DNA of 64,000 bases from assembly GCF_016899955.1 (NCBI RefSeq), contig NZ_JACJJL010000018.1, forward strand, positions 1-64,000, read 5' to 3'. The position numbers and the translations under genes are program-made. Below the pieces are notes generated by a model. It was not told where the DNA came from, ran no database searches, and worked only from the letters and a program-made list of their open reading frames with translations. This document shows, in pieces, positions 36,104 through 46,700 of this stretch; positions within the stretch are counted from its first letter, which is position 1, and every line of letters begins with the position of its first letter. This DNA comes from Marseilla massiliensis (GTDB lineage: Bacteria; Bacteroidota; Bacteroidia; Bacteroidales; Bacteroidaceae).

Positions 36104-37882
36104 TCAGAGCCCCGAAGGCTTGACCACTCCTCCGAAATGCGGCCAGCGGCAGTCTTCATGCCCGCTTGTCAGCTTGTTGTCCGTGGTCATGCCCCTTTGC
36201 CTGCGTATTATGAAGTGACCCAGGCGGTGGGTAATGCCTTTTGAATTAAGTGACTTAAGCACATATACACCTTCAGGCAACGACGAAATGTCGGCCTTTG
36301 GGCCGTCGTAGGGGCGTGTGCAGAGAAGTCCTCCCTGTGGAGTCTCTATTGCCACAAACTCTGCGTCGAGCGTGTTGCCCTTGTCGGGCAGTGCCAACCA
36401 ATTGCCGTCATTGCTCAGATAGGTAGACCGAACCATGGCCGGCATGTTTGGCTTGGTGCATAGCGGAAGGCTTTCGTTGCCGAAGCGGTCGACTGCCGTC
36501 ACAGCATAATTCACAAATGCGCCTTCGGCTGCCAGCGGAATCGTGGCGTTGCTGTCTCTGAGGTTTGCCGCCAGGATGTTTCTGGCGTCGGCAATGTCTA
36601 CCGGGTAAGTCTCCGACGCATATATGTTATAGGTGAGATACGGCCCTGTCGACATGTCTTTTGCCCCGCCCCACGAGAGCCGGTCGGAATCGGCCATTCT
36701 CTTTACCGACAGACGGGTGGGGCCTTTCGGGCGCGCGTCCGACAGCCATGTCATCGGCGGCACGAGGGCTGGGTAGCGGTCTATGTCGTCTTTGGCAAAG
36801 TCGAACACCCCCTTCGTGTTGTCGGTGAAAAACTTGCTGCGGAAATATGCGTGCCCAAGTCCATTGCTGCGGAGCACGTTCATCTCTCTCTTAATCACTT
36901 CTATGTCCCAATCTTTTTCTTTATTCGAAAGGAAGTAAATGCCTAACCCTGCGGAGATTATTCGTCCGTTGCTATTTTCTTTCCAGTCGAGTGCAAAAGG
37001 ATAGAACTGATTTCCCCGGAAATAAAGCATAGGAAAGAGAGCGTCCATGATGCCCTCGCGAAGCCAGCTTTGTGCGTCTTGATACACCTTCGCGTAGGCA
37101 TTCCACCCATAGCTGTCATATAGCGCCAGGTCGCTGTACTTGCCTATGGGCGAACAACTCACCTTCACCCAAGGCTTTTCGGTTTTCACTGTGTTGTATA
37201 CCTGTCTTACAATGCGGGTGATGTTGCTGCGGCCGATGTGGCCTTCTGGCCTCGGTTTCCAGTTTTCCGGGTAGCGTATGTAGTCGAGGTGTATGCCGTC
37301 GACATCATAGTTTGTCGTAATCTCGCGGCATATCTGTGCCAGGTATTCGGCGGTGGCCGGCTTGCCCGGGTCAAGATAGCCCTCGTCGCCAATCCTATGC
37401 ACAAGCCCCGGGTGCCGCCTTCTGATTTTCTGGCAGCCCATCCCGTTCCACTTGCCTATGGGTATGGTAACCACCCAGGCATGGAGCTCTATGCCCCGCT
37501 TGTGGCATTCGTCTATGGCAAACTGCAAAGCGTCGTATCCGGGCGACAGTCCGGGTTGGCCCGACAGGCATCCGTCCCACGGTTCCATGGCCGACGGATA
37601 AATCATGGTGCCGCGGATTCGGGTCTGAAACAGCACCGTGTTGACATTGGCTTCTTTCAGACGGTCGAGTATTTCGCATAATTCGCGCTTTTGCAAGGCG
37701 GCAGCCGCTGGTGTGCGGGCGTAGGTGTGCGGCCAGTCGAGCCCTCCGATTGTTGTCAGCCAAACGGCCCTGACCTCATGCTTGGGTGAACGCGAGTTCA
37801 TGGTTGAACCGGTAGCCGGGCACACTATCAGCAGAAACACTACGGCCGCGATGCAGGGTATTGTTAGTTTGAAAAGTCGCAT
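36104..37882 (-). CDS. Glycosyl hydrolase-like 10 (GHL10, DUF187) secreted protein
   Basis: 592 residues with signal peptide (MRLFKLTIPCIAAVVFLLIVCPATG). Residues about 35-330 form the GHL10 domain, a TIM barrel near family GH10/13: EVRAVWLTTIGGLDWPHTYA, then NTVLFQTRIRGTMIYPSAMEPWDGCLSGQPGLSPGYDAL and DGIHLDYIRYP with candidate catalytic acids. The remainder (about 370-590) contains a beta domain of Fn3 character and a C-terminal beta domain ending ITHRLGHFIIRRQRG. GHL10 proteins are thought to act on cell-wall or extracellular glycans. Single gene with a full promoter at 37902-37932. Confidence 0.88.
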   Translation of the reverse strand: MRLFKLTIPCIAAVVFLLIVCPATGSTMNSRSPKHEVRAVWLTTIGGLDWPHTYARTPAAAALQKRELCEILDRLKEANVNTVLFQTRIRGTMIYPSAMEPWDGCLSGQPGLSPGYDALQFAIDECHKRGIELHAWVVTIPIGKWNGMGCQKIRRRHPGLVHRIGDEGYLDPGKPATAEYLAQICREITTNYDVDGIHLDYIRYPENWKPRPEGHIGRSNITRIVRQVYNTVKTEKPWVKVSCSPIGKYSDLALYDSYGWNAYAKVYQDAQSWLREGIMDALFPMLYFRGNQFYPFALDWKENSNGRIISAGLGIYFLSNKEKDWDIEVIKREMNVLRSNGLGHAYFRSKFFTDNTKGVFDFAKDDIDRYPALVPPMTWLSDARPKGPTRLSVKRMADSDRLSWGGAKDMSTGPYLTYNIYASETYPVDIADARNILAANLRDSNATIPLAAEGAFVNYAVTAVDRFGNESLPLCTKPNMPAMVRSTYLSNDGNWLALPDKGNTLDAEFVAIETPQGGLLCTRPYDGPKADISSLPEGVYVLKSLNSKGITHRLGHFIIRRQRGMTTDNKLTSGHEDCRWPHFGGVVKPSGL

Positions 37883-37901
37883 AATTATGATTATTTAGTT
37901 G

Positions 37902-37932
37902 CAAAGTTATGATTATTTTTTCATTTCTCAAA
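37902..37932 (-). promoter_or_regulatory. GHL10 gene promoter, complete -33/-7
   Basis: Minus-strand TTTG (37929-37932), 19-base spacer, TAACTTTG (37902-37909); leader about 13 bases. Confidence 0.8.
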
Positions 37933-37941
37933 TTAAATGGT

Positions 37942-37949
37942 TATTTTTG
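37942..37949 (+). promoter_or_regulatory. -7 element for the small beta-barrel gene
   Basis: TATTTTTG, exact TAnnTTTG, with a leader of about 150 bases. Divergent from the GHL10 promoter. Confidence 0.5.
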
Positions 37950-38105
37950 CACTATCATTCGGCACAGTTAGGCGAATAGTGACAACAGCGACGCCGGCAT
38001 AGCCCAAAATCGGAGGGTCTGCGGCATACATGTCAACAACTGCTTGTCACGTCACGGCAGGCCGGTGGCTATAAAATAGTGAACAAACCAATAATGCATA
38101 AACTT

Positions 38106-38588
38106 ATGAGAAAGAAAACTTTCCTATTGCTCATGGCCATGATGGTGTCACTTGCCGGCAAGGCTCAGTTTGAGTCGGGCAAGAAATATATAGGTGCTTC
38201 GCTGTCAAGCCTTGACCTTAGTTACAACGGTATGAACAAAGGCAGCTTCGGCGTAGAGGCAAAGGGCGGATACATGTTTGAAGACAACTGGATGGCAACG
38301 GCACAGATTGGATATTCCAAGAAGCATGAAATACCATCGACATTCACCGCGGCAGTAGGTGCAAGGTACTATATAGTGCAAAACGGGCTGTATCTCGGGG
38401 CCTCGATGAGCTACATGCACGCCGGCGACTCTTACGACGACTTCCTGCCGGGAGTGCAACTCGGCTATGCTTTCTTCCTCAGCCGCACCGTCACCATCGA
38501 ACCGGAGATTTACTACAACCAGTCGTTCAAAAACCACAGCGACTACAGTACTATAGGCCTGAGGGTTGGCTTCGGAATATACTTATGA
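38106..38588 (+). CDS. Outer membrane beta-barrel protein
   Basis: 160 residues from ATG 38106, chosen because MRKKTFLLLMAMMVSLAGKAQF is a standard signal peptide; upstream in-frame starts add 9 residues. The mature part has alternating aromatic-rich strands (IGASLSSLDLSYNG, WMATAQIGYSKK, YYIVQNGLYLGASMSYM, VQLGYAFFLS, VTIEPEIYYNQSF) ending in the C-terminal GLRVGFGIYL, fitting an eight-stranded OmpA/OmpX-like barrel. Function unknown. Confidence 0.83.
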   Translation: MRKKTFLLLMAMMVSLAGKAQFESGKKYIGASLSSLDLSYNGMNKGSFGVEAKGGYMFEDNWMATAQIGYSKKHEIPSTFTAAVGARYYIVQNGLYLGASMSYMHAGDSYDDFLPGVQLGYAFFLSRTVTIEPEIYYNQSFKNHSDYSTIGLRVGFGIYL

Positions 38589-38667
38589 CGTAAAAGGCCA
38601 TCTGGCGGTGCTTATCAATGACAAGAAAACACCCTCAATTGGGTTTTAGAGTATAAAGAATAGAAAT

Positions 38668-39516
38668 ATGCTAAGCGTTAACGAATTAGAAGACAGGCTG
38701 ATAGACCTGGCCTTCGCCGAGGACATTGGCGATGGTGACCATACAACACTGTGTTGCATACCCGAAGAGGCAATGGGCCGTTCAAAGCTCCTTATCAAGG
38801 AAGACGGCATACTGGCCGGTGTAGAGGTGGCAAAAGAGGTGTTCAGGCGGTTCGACCCCGACATGAAGGTCGAGGTGCTCATGGGCGACGGCTCTACGGT
38901 ACACAAAGGTGACGTGGCCATGGTGGTAAGCGGCAGGGTGCGCTCATTGTTGCAAACCGAGCGCCTGATGCTCAACATCATGCAGCGCATGAGCGGCATA
39001 GCCACGATGACCCACAAGTATGTTGAGAAACTGGAAGGCACGCACACGCGTGTGCTCGATACGCGTAAGACCACTCCCGGCATGAGGATGCTTGAAAAGC
39101 AGGCCGTGAAAATAGGCGGAGGATGCAACCACCGCATTGGCCTGTTCGACATGATATTGCTCAAAGACAACCATGTTGACTTTGCAGGCGGCATTGAAAA
39201 CGCCATCGACCGATGCCACAAATACCTGAAGGAGAAAGGGCTCGACTTGAAAATAGAGATTGAAGTGAGAAACTTCGATGAGCTTTCAAGGGTGCTTTCG
39301 CACGGCGGGGTAGACCGCATAATGCTCGACAACTTCACTGTTGAAGACACGAAGAAAGCCGTCGACATGATTGGCGGTAAGTATGAAACAGAGTCAAGCG
39401 GCGGCATAACATTCGACACCATACGCCAATATGCCGAGTGTGGCGTCGACTTTGTGTCGGTAGGGGCATTGACCCACTCTGTGAAAGGGCTCGACATGAG
39501 CTTCAAGGCATGCTGA
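38668..39516 (+). CDS. nadC: Nicotinate-nucleotide pyrophosphorylase (quinolinate phosphoribosyltransferase)
   Basis: 282 residues. Converts quinolinate and PRPP to nicotinate mononucleotide in de novo NAD synthesis. Family features: AEDIGDGDHTT near residue 13, LNIMQRMSGIATMTHKYVE, TRKTTPGMRMLEKQAVKIGGGCNHRIGLFDMILLKDNH (PRPP and quinolinate binding) and ESSGGITFDTIRQYAECGVDFVSVGALTHS near the C-terminus. Its stop overlaps the ATG of the M23 peptidase gene (ATGCTGA at 39510-39516). Confidence 0.97.
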   Translation: MLSVNELEDRLIDLAFAEDIGDGDHTTLCCIPEEAMGRSKLLIKEDGILAGVEVAKEVFRRFDPDMKVEVLMGDGSTVHKGDVAMVVSGRVRSLLQTERLMLNIMQRMSGIATMTHKYVEKLEGTHTRVLDTRKTTPGMRMLEKQAVKIGGGCNHRIGLFDMILLKDNHVDFAGGIENAIDRCHKYLKEKGLDLKIEIEVRNFDELSRVLSHGGVDRIMLDNFTVEDTKKAVDMIGGKYETESSGGITFDTIRQYAECGVDFVSVGALTHSVKGLDMSFKAC

Positions 39517-41156
39517 GCGCAATAGCAGGATTGTTATTGGCGATACGCGTCACCTACGCTTCGCCTGTAGGCTATGACGTCACCCTGGCTGGCAACTTCG
39601 GCGAACCACGGCTCAACCACTTCCATTGCGGCATAGACGTAAAGACCGATGGGGTGGAAGGCAAACGGCTCATGGCTGTGGCAGACGGATATGTCAGCAG
39701 GATAACTGTTGGTCTGTCAGGTTTTGGAAATGCATTGTACATCACCCACCCAGATGGCAATACCAGTGTGTATTGCCATCTGAAATCTTTCACCCCCGCA
39801 ATTACCAGGTTGCTTCGCAAATGGCAGTATGCGCATAAGTCTTATGTGGCCGACGTGCGCCTGGGGCCGCTGGCATGTCCGGTGGCCCGCGGTCAGTTTG
39901 TGGCAGTGAGCGGAAACACGGGCGCAAGCGAAGCACCACACCTGCATCTTGAGATGCACGACACACGCACGGGGCGGCTGCGTGACCCGCTTGACGTTCT
40001 GGGCAGCTGCGTGGCCGACGGCATGGCGCCAATGGCCCATGCATTCATGGCTTATCCCGTGGCGGGCGAAGGCATCTTTGAGGGAGGGGTGGCCAAGCGT
40101 TCGTTTGGCTTCGGTTCACACAAGCTGGCCCGAAGGTTTACTGCATGGGGCAAGGTGGGCTTTGGAATATGGGCCAACGATTACACGGAGGCCACATACA
40201 ACAGGTACGGAGTGAGGGAAACTGTGCTGAGGGTAGACGGCAGGGAGGTGTTCAGGAGTTGCGTTGACGGTATACCGCCATTTGCAAACCGCCGCATAAA
40301 CTATTGGGGCGACTATGAGCATTACCTGCGCTACGGGGTTTGGTACATGAAATCGTTCCGTACCCAGGGCAATACATTGCCGTTTATCACTACCGACAGC
40401 AACGGCGGCATTGTCGATTTCAACGAAGAGCGAGACTATACGGTAGAGTATTCTCTTACCGACTATTATGGCAACACCTCTGTCTATAGCTTTGTGGTGA
40501 GCGGCGTCAAAACGCAGTTGGGTCACAAGAAAGAGCCAGCCAACGGAAAGACAATGAAACATAATGAAATTTCAACATACTCATATCCCGGCGTTTGGCT
40601 CGTAATACCTAAAGGGATACTCGATGGCGACATAATGCTCCGTCCGATAGAGATAAAGAGGGAAGATCCCAACATGTCAATGTATTCTTTTTATGACAGT
40701 GCTTGCCCGCTTGCGTCGTGGGCAGAGTTGGGGCTGGCCGTGCGGGCGAGAGGCATAGACCCAAGCAAGCTGTATGTCAGGAGCGGCGACGGCCGGTATT
40801 TCGGAGGCACATACAAGAATGGCTGGGTGACCGCACGCATACGCGAGCTCGGGGTTGCCTACGGACTTGCTTATGACGACCGCCCGCCTACGGTGGTCAA
40901 GGTTGGGCGCAATGGCTGGGACGACAACGACAGGCTGCAGTTTAACGTAACCGACGGAGAAAGCGGAGTGAAATCCGTGAAAGGCTACATCGACAATGAG
41001 TTCATTCTGTTTGAGCATGTCGACAAGAGCAGCCGATACGTATGTTCGCTGACAGATACTCCAGTGAAAAAGGCTGGGCGTTTGCGCACATTGACGTTTG
41101 TTGTCACCGACAACAGAAACAACAAGACTGTAGTCAGAGACGCACTGGTGTATTAA
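39510..41156 (+). CDS. M23 (LytM-type) metallopeptidase
   Basis: 548 residues from ATG 39510; this start overlaps the nadC stop and gives a signal peptide (MLSAIAGLLLAIRVTYA). Zinc site of the LytM domain is complete: His39-x3-Asp43 in HFHCGIDVKTD and His144-x-His146 in APHLHLEMHD. A long insertion (about 92-125) lies between strands, and residues about 190-548 are a large C-terminal region with beta-rich DGESGVKSVKGYID and TFVVTDNRNN segments. Secreted enzyme of peptidoglycan remodelling, translationally coupled to nadC without an obvious metabolic link. Confidence 0.9.
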   Translation: MLSAIAGLLLAIRVTYASPVGYDVTLAGNFGEPRLNHFHCGIDVKTDGVEGKRLMAVADGYVSRITVGLSGFGNALYITHPDGNTSVYCHLKSFTPAITRLLRKWQYAHKSYVADVRLGPLACPVARGQFVAVSGNTGASEAPHLHLEMHDTRTGRLRDPLDVLGSCVADGMAPMAHAFMAYPVAGEGIFEGGVAKRSFGFGSHKLARRFTAWGKVGFGIWANDYTEATYNRYGVRETVLRVDGREVFRSCVDGIPPFANRRINYWGDYEHYLRYGVWYMKSFRTQGNTLPFITTDSNGGIVDFNEERDYTVEYSLTDYYGNTSVYSFVVSGVKTQLGHKKEPANGKTMKHNEISTYSYPGVWLVIPKGILDGDIMLRPIEIKREDPNMSMYSFYDSACPLASWAELGLAVRARGIDPSKLYVRSGDGRYFGGTYKNGWVTARIRELGVAYGLAYDDRPPTVVKVGRNGWDDNDRLQFNVTDGESGVKSVKGYIDNEFILFEHVDKSSRYVCSLTDTPVKKAGRLRTLTFVVTDNRNNKTVVRDALVY

Positions 41157-41217
41157 ACTTTGCGTCTGGTACTTCATGATTCACCATAACCTGTAATTAA
41201 CATAAACAAAACAATCA

Positions 41218-42843
41218 ATGAAGAAGATATCATTAGTTTTAAGCATGCTTGCAGTAGCTGTTTACGCACTGCCATGCACAAACCTGATAGTAGGTAAGAA
41301 AGCGAGCGCGGACGGGTCTGTGATGTGTTCGTACAGTGCCGATGACTACGGCATGTTCCAGAACCTTTGCCATTATCCTGCCGGCAAGCACGCCAAAGGA
41401 GAGATGCGCGACATATATGACTGGGATACCAACGAGTATCACGGGCAGATACCAGAGGCGACTGTGACATACAATGTGATTGGCAACATCAACGAGTTTC
41501 AGGTCACCATTGCAGAAACCACATTCGGAGGTCGCCCCGAGATGGTTGACTCTACCGGAATTTTGGATTACGGTTCGCTGATTTACATAGGCTTGCAGCG
41601 TTCGCGCACGGCAAGGGAGGCCATATCGGTAATGACCGAGCTGGCCGAGGAATACGGCTATAACAGCGAGGGCGAGACATTCACAATATGCGATCCCAAT
41701 GAGGCGTGGATAATGGAGATGATGGGTTGCGGCCCCGGAAGCAAAAGCGTTGTTTGGGTAGCCATACGCATACCCGACGATGCCATTTGCGCACATGCCA
41801 ACCAAAGCCGGATTAGGACATTCGACCAGAAAGACAAGAAGAACGTTATGTTCTCAAAGAATGTTGTAAAGTTTGCACGCGAGAAAGGCTGGTATGATGG
41901 GAAAGACGCCGATTTTAATTTCTGTATGACCTATGCAGCCCCCGACTTTGGCGGTCGCCGCTGGTGCGAGGCCAGGGTTTGGAGCTTCTTCAACATGTTT
42001 GGCAATGGCATGGACAAGTATGTTCCATACGCCGAGGGCACCGCAACCGATGCAGAACCCATGCCCTTGTGGATTATCCCAAACAAGAAACTTACGGTAG
42101 CCGACATTGAAAACGCCATGCGCGACCACTACGAGGGAACGCCTTTCGCGCTCGACAAGGAGGGTGATATAGGCGGAGGAATATGGCAGATGCCTTATCG
42201 GCTTACCCCGCTCGAATACGAGGTGGACGGCAAAAAATGCTTCAATGAGCGCCCCATATCAACCCAACAGTCGGGCTTTGTGTTTGTCAGCCAGATGCGC
42301 TCATGGCTGCCGCGTGAGATTGGCGGTGTGCTTTGGTTCGCCAACGACGATGCCAACATGGCTCCCTTTACTCCTGTTTACTGCTGTGTGGACAAGGCTC
42401 CCCACTGCTACAATACCCCCGGGGCCGACGCTGTGACATTCTCTAAGGACAATGCGTTCTGGATGCAGAACTGGGTTAGCAACATGGTATATCCGCGATA
42501 TGAGCAGATGTTCCCAAGTTTGAAGGCCGTGCGCGACTCGCTCGATGCTTCATACTTTGCAGCCCAGCAGTCGGTTGAAAGTCACGCCCAGAGCTTATAC
42601 AAGCAATCTCCGGCTGAAGCGGCCGCTTATCTTACAAAATACTCAACCGAAAAAGCCCAGCAAATGCTCGCACGATGGCAGCAACTGGCAGTGCACATCA
42701 TTGTGAAGTACAACGACATGGTGGTTAAACCCGAGAAGTCGGGCAGGTTCTTGCGCACTGCCAACGGCTTGGCTGAGCGTCCTCAAAGGCCAGGCTATCC
42801 GACAAAGTATGCAAGGGAGATGCTTAAGCGTGGAAATAAGTGA
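41218..42843 (+). CDS. C69-family dipeptidase
   Basis: 541 residues. N-terminal signal region followed at once by the C69 nucleophile Cys20 (ALPCTNLIVGKKASADGS), which becomes the mature N-terminus in this Ntn-hydrolase family. ITIAETTFGG, DYGSLIYIGLQRSRTAREAI and GETFTICDPNEAWIMEM are family blocks. Secreted or periplasmic hydrolysis of dipeptides. Single gene, with a palindrome about 100 bases past the stop. Confidence 0.92.
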   Translation: MKKISLVLSMLAVAVYALPCTNLIVGKKASADGSVMCSYSADDYGMFQNLCHYPAGKHAKGEMRDIYDWDTNEYHGQIPEATVTYNVIGNINEFQVTIAETTFGGRPEMVDSTGILDYGSLIYIGLQRSRTAREAISVMTELAEEYGYNSEGETFTICDPNEAWIMEMMGCGPGSKSVVWVAIRIPDDAICAHANQSRIRTFDQKDKKNVMFSKNVVKFAREKGWYDGKDADFNFCMTYAAPDFGGRRWCEARVWSFFNMFGNGMDKYVPYAEGTATDAEPMPLWIIPNKKLTVADIENAMRDHYEGTPFALDKEGDIGGGIWQMPYRLTPLEYEVDGKKCFNERPISTQQSGFVFVSQMRSWLPREIGGVLWFANDDANMAPFTPVYCCVDKAPHCYNTPGADAVTFSKDNAFWMQNWVSNMVYPRYEQMFPSLKAVRDSLDASYFAAQQSVESHAQSLYKQSPAEAAAYLTKYSTEKAQQMLARWQQLAVHIIVKYNDMVVKPEKSGRFLRTANGLAERPQRPGYPTKYAREMLKRGNK

Positions 42844-42940
42844 CAGCCAATGGTATTGGCGCCTGAGCAACACGGGCTGGATTTCGTGCTGCACTTGCGT
42901 GGCATTGACAATCGGCGGAAGCCACTTACATTTCTTTATC

Positions 42941-42967
42941 ATGCCGTTTTGCACTGCAAAACGGCAT
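42941..42967. repeat. Perfect GCAAAACGGC palindrome
   Basis: 12-bp perfect arms around ACT. May serve as terminator of the C69 gene; the tail GATTTGTTATTTG is only partly T-rich. Confidence 0.6.
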
Positions 42968-43148
42968 GATTTGTTATTTGCCGACATGTGGTGGTGCAGT
43001 GCGATAAACCACCATGGCACGGCCCATTGGCAGAAATGGTTGCCAACCGTATGCTATCTGCCATTACATCAACCACGTTTTTAACTATACATGATATCCT
43101 TGGGCAACATTAAATGGCACGGATGATAGGGTTTGGAAATATTTATGC

Positions 43149-43156
43149 TAAATTTG
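43149..43156 (+). promoter_or_regulatory. DUF4112 gene promoter -7 element (TAAATTTG)
   Basis: Exact TAnnTTTG; leader about 36 bases to ATG 43199. It rules against the upstream starts at 43133 and 43145. Confidence 0.6.
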
Positions 43157-43198
43157 CAGCGAAATAATGTTGCTTTCAATAATGCCAGACAAGTAGAC

Positions 43199-43687
43199 AT
43201 GGGAGAATACAATCATTTAAAATATGCCGGCATAAAAGAATCGGGGACGTACAGATGCATTGGGCAAATTGCCAAATGGATGGACAGATACTATCTCGAT
43301 GCCGTAATTGGTCTGTTGCTTGAAGGGGTAGGCGACTTTATTACTCAACTATTGACATTGCCGTATCTGTATATCAGCATATTCAAAATAAAGTCGCTGC
43401 CACTTACTCTTGCCATCATATATAATTCTCTATGTGACCTTGCCATAGGCATGATTCCATTGGGCATAGGCGACATGATGGATATTTTCAAACGGTCGTA
43501 CATGCAGAATTTCAAACTAATAGATGGTTTTATACATGGTGACAGGGCCACGATAAGTGCCGTCAACAAGAAGGCTGCCATCACTGTGGTGCTCATTGTG
43601 CTCATGGTTGTTGTAATATACATACTCGTCAAGCTGACCATCGTTTTGATGAGGTATGTTTTGTCCATGCTCGTCTGGCTGCTTTGA
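43199..43687 (+). CDS. DUF4112 membrane protein
   Basis: 162 residues from ATG 43199. Two or three membrane helices, and the DUF4112 pattern: WMDRYYLDAVIGLLLEGVGDFITQLLTLPYLYIS (about 26-60), then CDLAIGMIPLGIGDMMDIFKRSYMQNFKLIDGF (about 82-114) with the two acidic G-D turns typical of the family, and a C-terminal helix (VVLIVLMVVVIYILVKLTIV). Inner membrane protein of unknown role. Confidence 0.82.
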   Translation: MGEYNHLKYAGIKESGTYRCIGQIAKWMDRYYLDAVIGLLLEGVGDFITQLLTLPYLYISIFKIKSLPLTLAIIYNSLCDLAIGMIPLGIGDMMDIFKRSYMQNFKLIDGFIHGDRATISAVNKKAAITVVLIVLMVVVIYILVKLTIVLMRYVLSMLVWLL

Positions 43688-43733
43688 TTGCCCGCTCCGC
43701 AATCTGACTCGCGACCGAATGGACAACAAACAA

Positions 43734-43763
43734 AAGCCTCCCGCCCTTTCGGGCAGGAGGCTT
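43734..43763. terminator. Bidirectional terminator
   Basis: AAGCCTCCCGCCC (43734-43746) with GGGCAGGAGGCTT (43751-43763), one mismatch and a 4-base loop, between convergent DUF4112 and nifJ genes. Confidence 0.8.
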
Positions 43764-43789
43764 CAAGTTATAATGCAGGCAATGCCTTG

Positions 43790-46700
43790 TTATGCTTCAG
43801 GCTGGTTTTCATTGCTCCAGTCCATCAAAGTCTGGCGCACATAGCTCTTGTAACGGAGCTGTGCCATGCGCTCTGCCTCGGCGAAGAGCTCTTCTGCCTC
43901 GTTAGGATATGCCTTCTTTACAGAGAGGTAGCGAACCTCGCCCATGAGGAAGTCGTGGAACTTGCTCCAATCCGGTGCCTTTGAGTCGAGTGAGAACGGA
44001 TTCTTACCCTCGTCGGCAAGCGTAGGATTGTAACGCCACAGATGCCAGTAGCCACACTCAACAGCCTTTGCCTCTTCGGCCTGGCTCTTGCCCATGCCGC
44101 CCTTGGCCTTCAGACCGTGGTTGATACAAGGAGCGTAGGCGATGATGAGTGACGGTCCGGGATAAGCCTCGGCCTCACGTATGGCCTTGAGGCACTGAGC
44201 CTGGTCGGCTCCCATGGCAATCTGAGCAACATAAACGTAACCATAAGTTGTTGCTATCATGCCGAGATCCTTCTTGCGGATGCGTTTGCCCTGGGCAGCA
44301 AACTGGGCGATGGCACCGAGCGGAGTAGCCTTGGATGCCTGGCCACCGGTGTTAGAGTAAACCTCGGTGTCGAGCACCAGGATGTTAACATCCTCACCAC
44401 TTGCAATAACGTGGTCAAGTCCGCCGTAGCCGATATCGTAAGAAGCACCGTCACCACCGATAATCCACTGGCTGCGCTTAACCAGATAGTGGTCGAGAGT
44501 CTTAAGCTCCTTGCACAGCTCGCATCCGGCTTCGGCACCGGCAGCGATAAGCGGCTTCAGCTTTGCAGCGGCAGCCTTAGATGCATCGGCGTCATTCTTG
44601 CCGGCTATCCACTCCTCGGCAGCTGCCTTGAACTCGGCCGGTGTGCCTTCCTTGGCTATGGCTTCCTTGAACAGCAACTCAATGCGCTCCCTCATCTTCT
44701 TGTTTCCAAGAGCCATACCCATACCGAACTCGCAGAAGTCTTCGAACAACGAGTTGTTGAAGGCAGGGCCGTGACCCTCTTCGTTTGTGCAGTAAGGTGT
44801 TGAAGGAATAGATGCAGAATAGATAGATGAGCAACCTGTTGCGTTGGCAATCATCTCACGGTCGCCGAACAACTGCGAGATGAGCTTCACATAAGGTGTC
44901 TCACCGCAACCGGCGCAAGCACCAGAGAACTCAAACAGAGGCTTTGCGAACTGAGAGTTCTTCACATTGCTCTTGATGTCGACAAGGTTTTGCTTGCTTG
45001 TAACATCCTTTACAAGGTAATCCCACTCGGAAGCCCTCTTCTCGTCTCCTGCAAACGGAACCATAGTAAGAGCCTTACCCTTCTTCGGGTTGCCGGGACA
45101 TACGTCGGCGCAGTTGCCGCAGCCGAGGCAGTCCATTACAGAAACACCTATCACGAAGTGCATGCCCTTCATTGCTGCAGGAGCCTTCATTTCAAGGGTG
45201 GGAGAGGCGTAGCCTTTCAACTCGTCGTCAGTAAGCACGAACGGACGGATTGATGCATGAGGACAAACATAAGCACACTTGTTGCACTGGATACAGTTCT
45301 CTGAATTCCATACAGGAACGAATGCTTCAACACCGCGCTTCTCGTATGCAGCCGTGCCTACCTGCCAAGAACCGTCGGCTGTGCCGTGGTTAACGAAATC
45401 AGAAACCTTGAGGAGGTCACCGGCCTGGGCGTTGATAGGACGAACGAGCTCTTTAACGAATGCGGGAGCATTGTCTTCCTTGACAGCATCGTCAGCCAGA
45501 TTTGCCCATGACGGGTCGATGGCGAGTTGCTTGTATTCACCACCACGGTCGACAGCGGCATAGTTCTTGTCTACAACGTCCTGACCTTTCTTGCCGTATG
45601 ACTTAACGATGAACTTCTTCATCTGCTCTACAGCCAGGTCAACAGGTATAACGCCGGTGATGCGGAAGAATGCGCTCTGAAGGATTGTGTTGGTACGGTT
45701 GCCAAGGCCAATCTCTTGTGCAATCTTTGTTGCATTGATGTAATATACCGTGATGTTGTTCTGGGCGAAATAGCGCTTTACCTTGTTAGGTATGAAGTTC
45801 ACAAGCTCTTCACCGTCGAAGATTGTATTCAACAGGAATGTGCCATTCTTCTGCAGACCACGGGTAACGTCATACATGTGGAGATATGCCTGAACGTGGC
45901 ATGCTACGAAGTTAGGTGTGTTCACCAGATAAGTAGAACGAATGGGGGAGTCACCAAAGCGCAAGTGTGAGCAGGTGAAACCACCAGACTTCTTTGAGTC
46001 GTAAGAGAAGTATGCCTGGCAGTGCTTGTTGGTGTTGTCGCCGATAATCTTGACGGAGTTCTTGTTTGCACCAACAGTACCGTCAGCACCCAGTCCGTAG
46101 AACTTGGCCTCGAACATGCCTTCTCCGCCCAATGCCATCTCTTCAACCTGTGGCAGCGATGTGAATGTAACATCGTCAACGATACCAACAGTGAAATGGT
46201 TTTTGGGCTCTGGCAATGCCAGATTGTTGAATACAGAAATGATCTTGGCAGGTGTGGTGTCGCTTGAGCCAAGGCCATAACGACCACCTACAATGAGAGG
46301 CTTGTTCTCAACATCGTAGAATGCGCTCTTTACATCAAGGTACAGCGGCTCACCCTCTGCGCCGGGCTCCTTTGTGCGGTCGAGCACTGCTATGCGCTTA
46401 ACGGTCTTGGGAACTGCAGCAAGCAGGTGCTTGACAGAGAACGGACGGTACAAGTGAACTGATACCATGCCGACCTTCTGGCCGTTTGCATTCAGATAGT
46501 CAATGGCCTCACGTGCAGCCTCGGTTGCACTACCCATAAGAATGATTATGCGGTCTGCATCTTCTGCTCCATAGTATGAGAAGAGGTGGTACTCACGACC
46601 AGTGATTTCGCTGATTTTGCCAAGGTACATCTCAACGACCTCAGGCACTTTGTCGTAATACTCATTGCAGGCCTCACGGTGAGTGAAGAATGTTTCGGGG

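Larger units (their letters stand above)
42844..43198. other. Spacer with 27-bp palindrome
   Basis: Holds a perfect palindrome ATGCCGTTTTGC-act-GCAAAACGGCAT (42941-42967), a member of the GCAAAACGGC repeat family, and the DUF4112 promoter (TAAATTTG, 43149-43156). No gene. Confidence 0.55.

Noticed and set aside
42941..42967. Palindrome read as a CRISPR-like repeat
   Set aside because: It is single at this site and the other copies are 7 and 20 kb away without regular spacers, so no array exists in the window.
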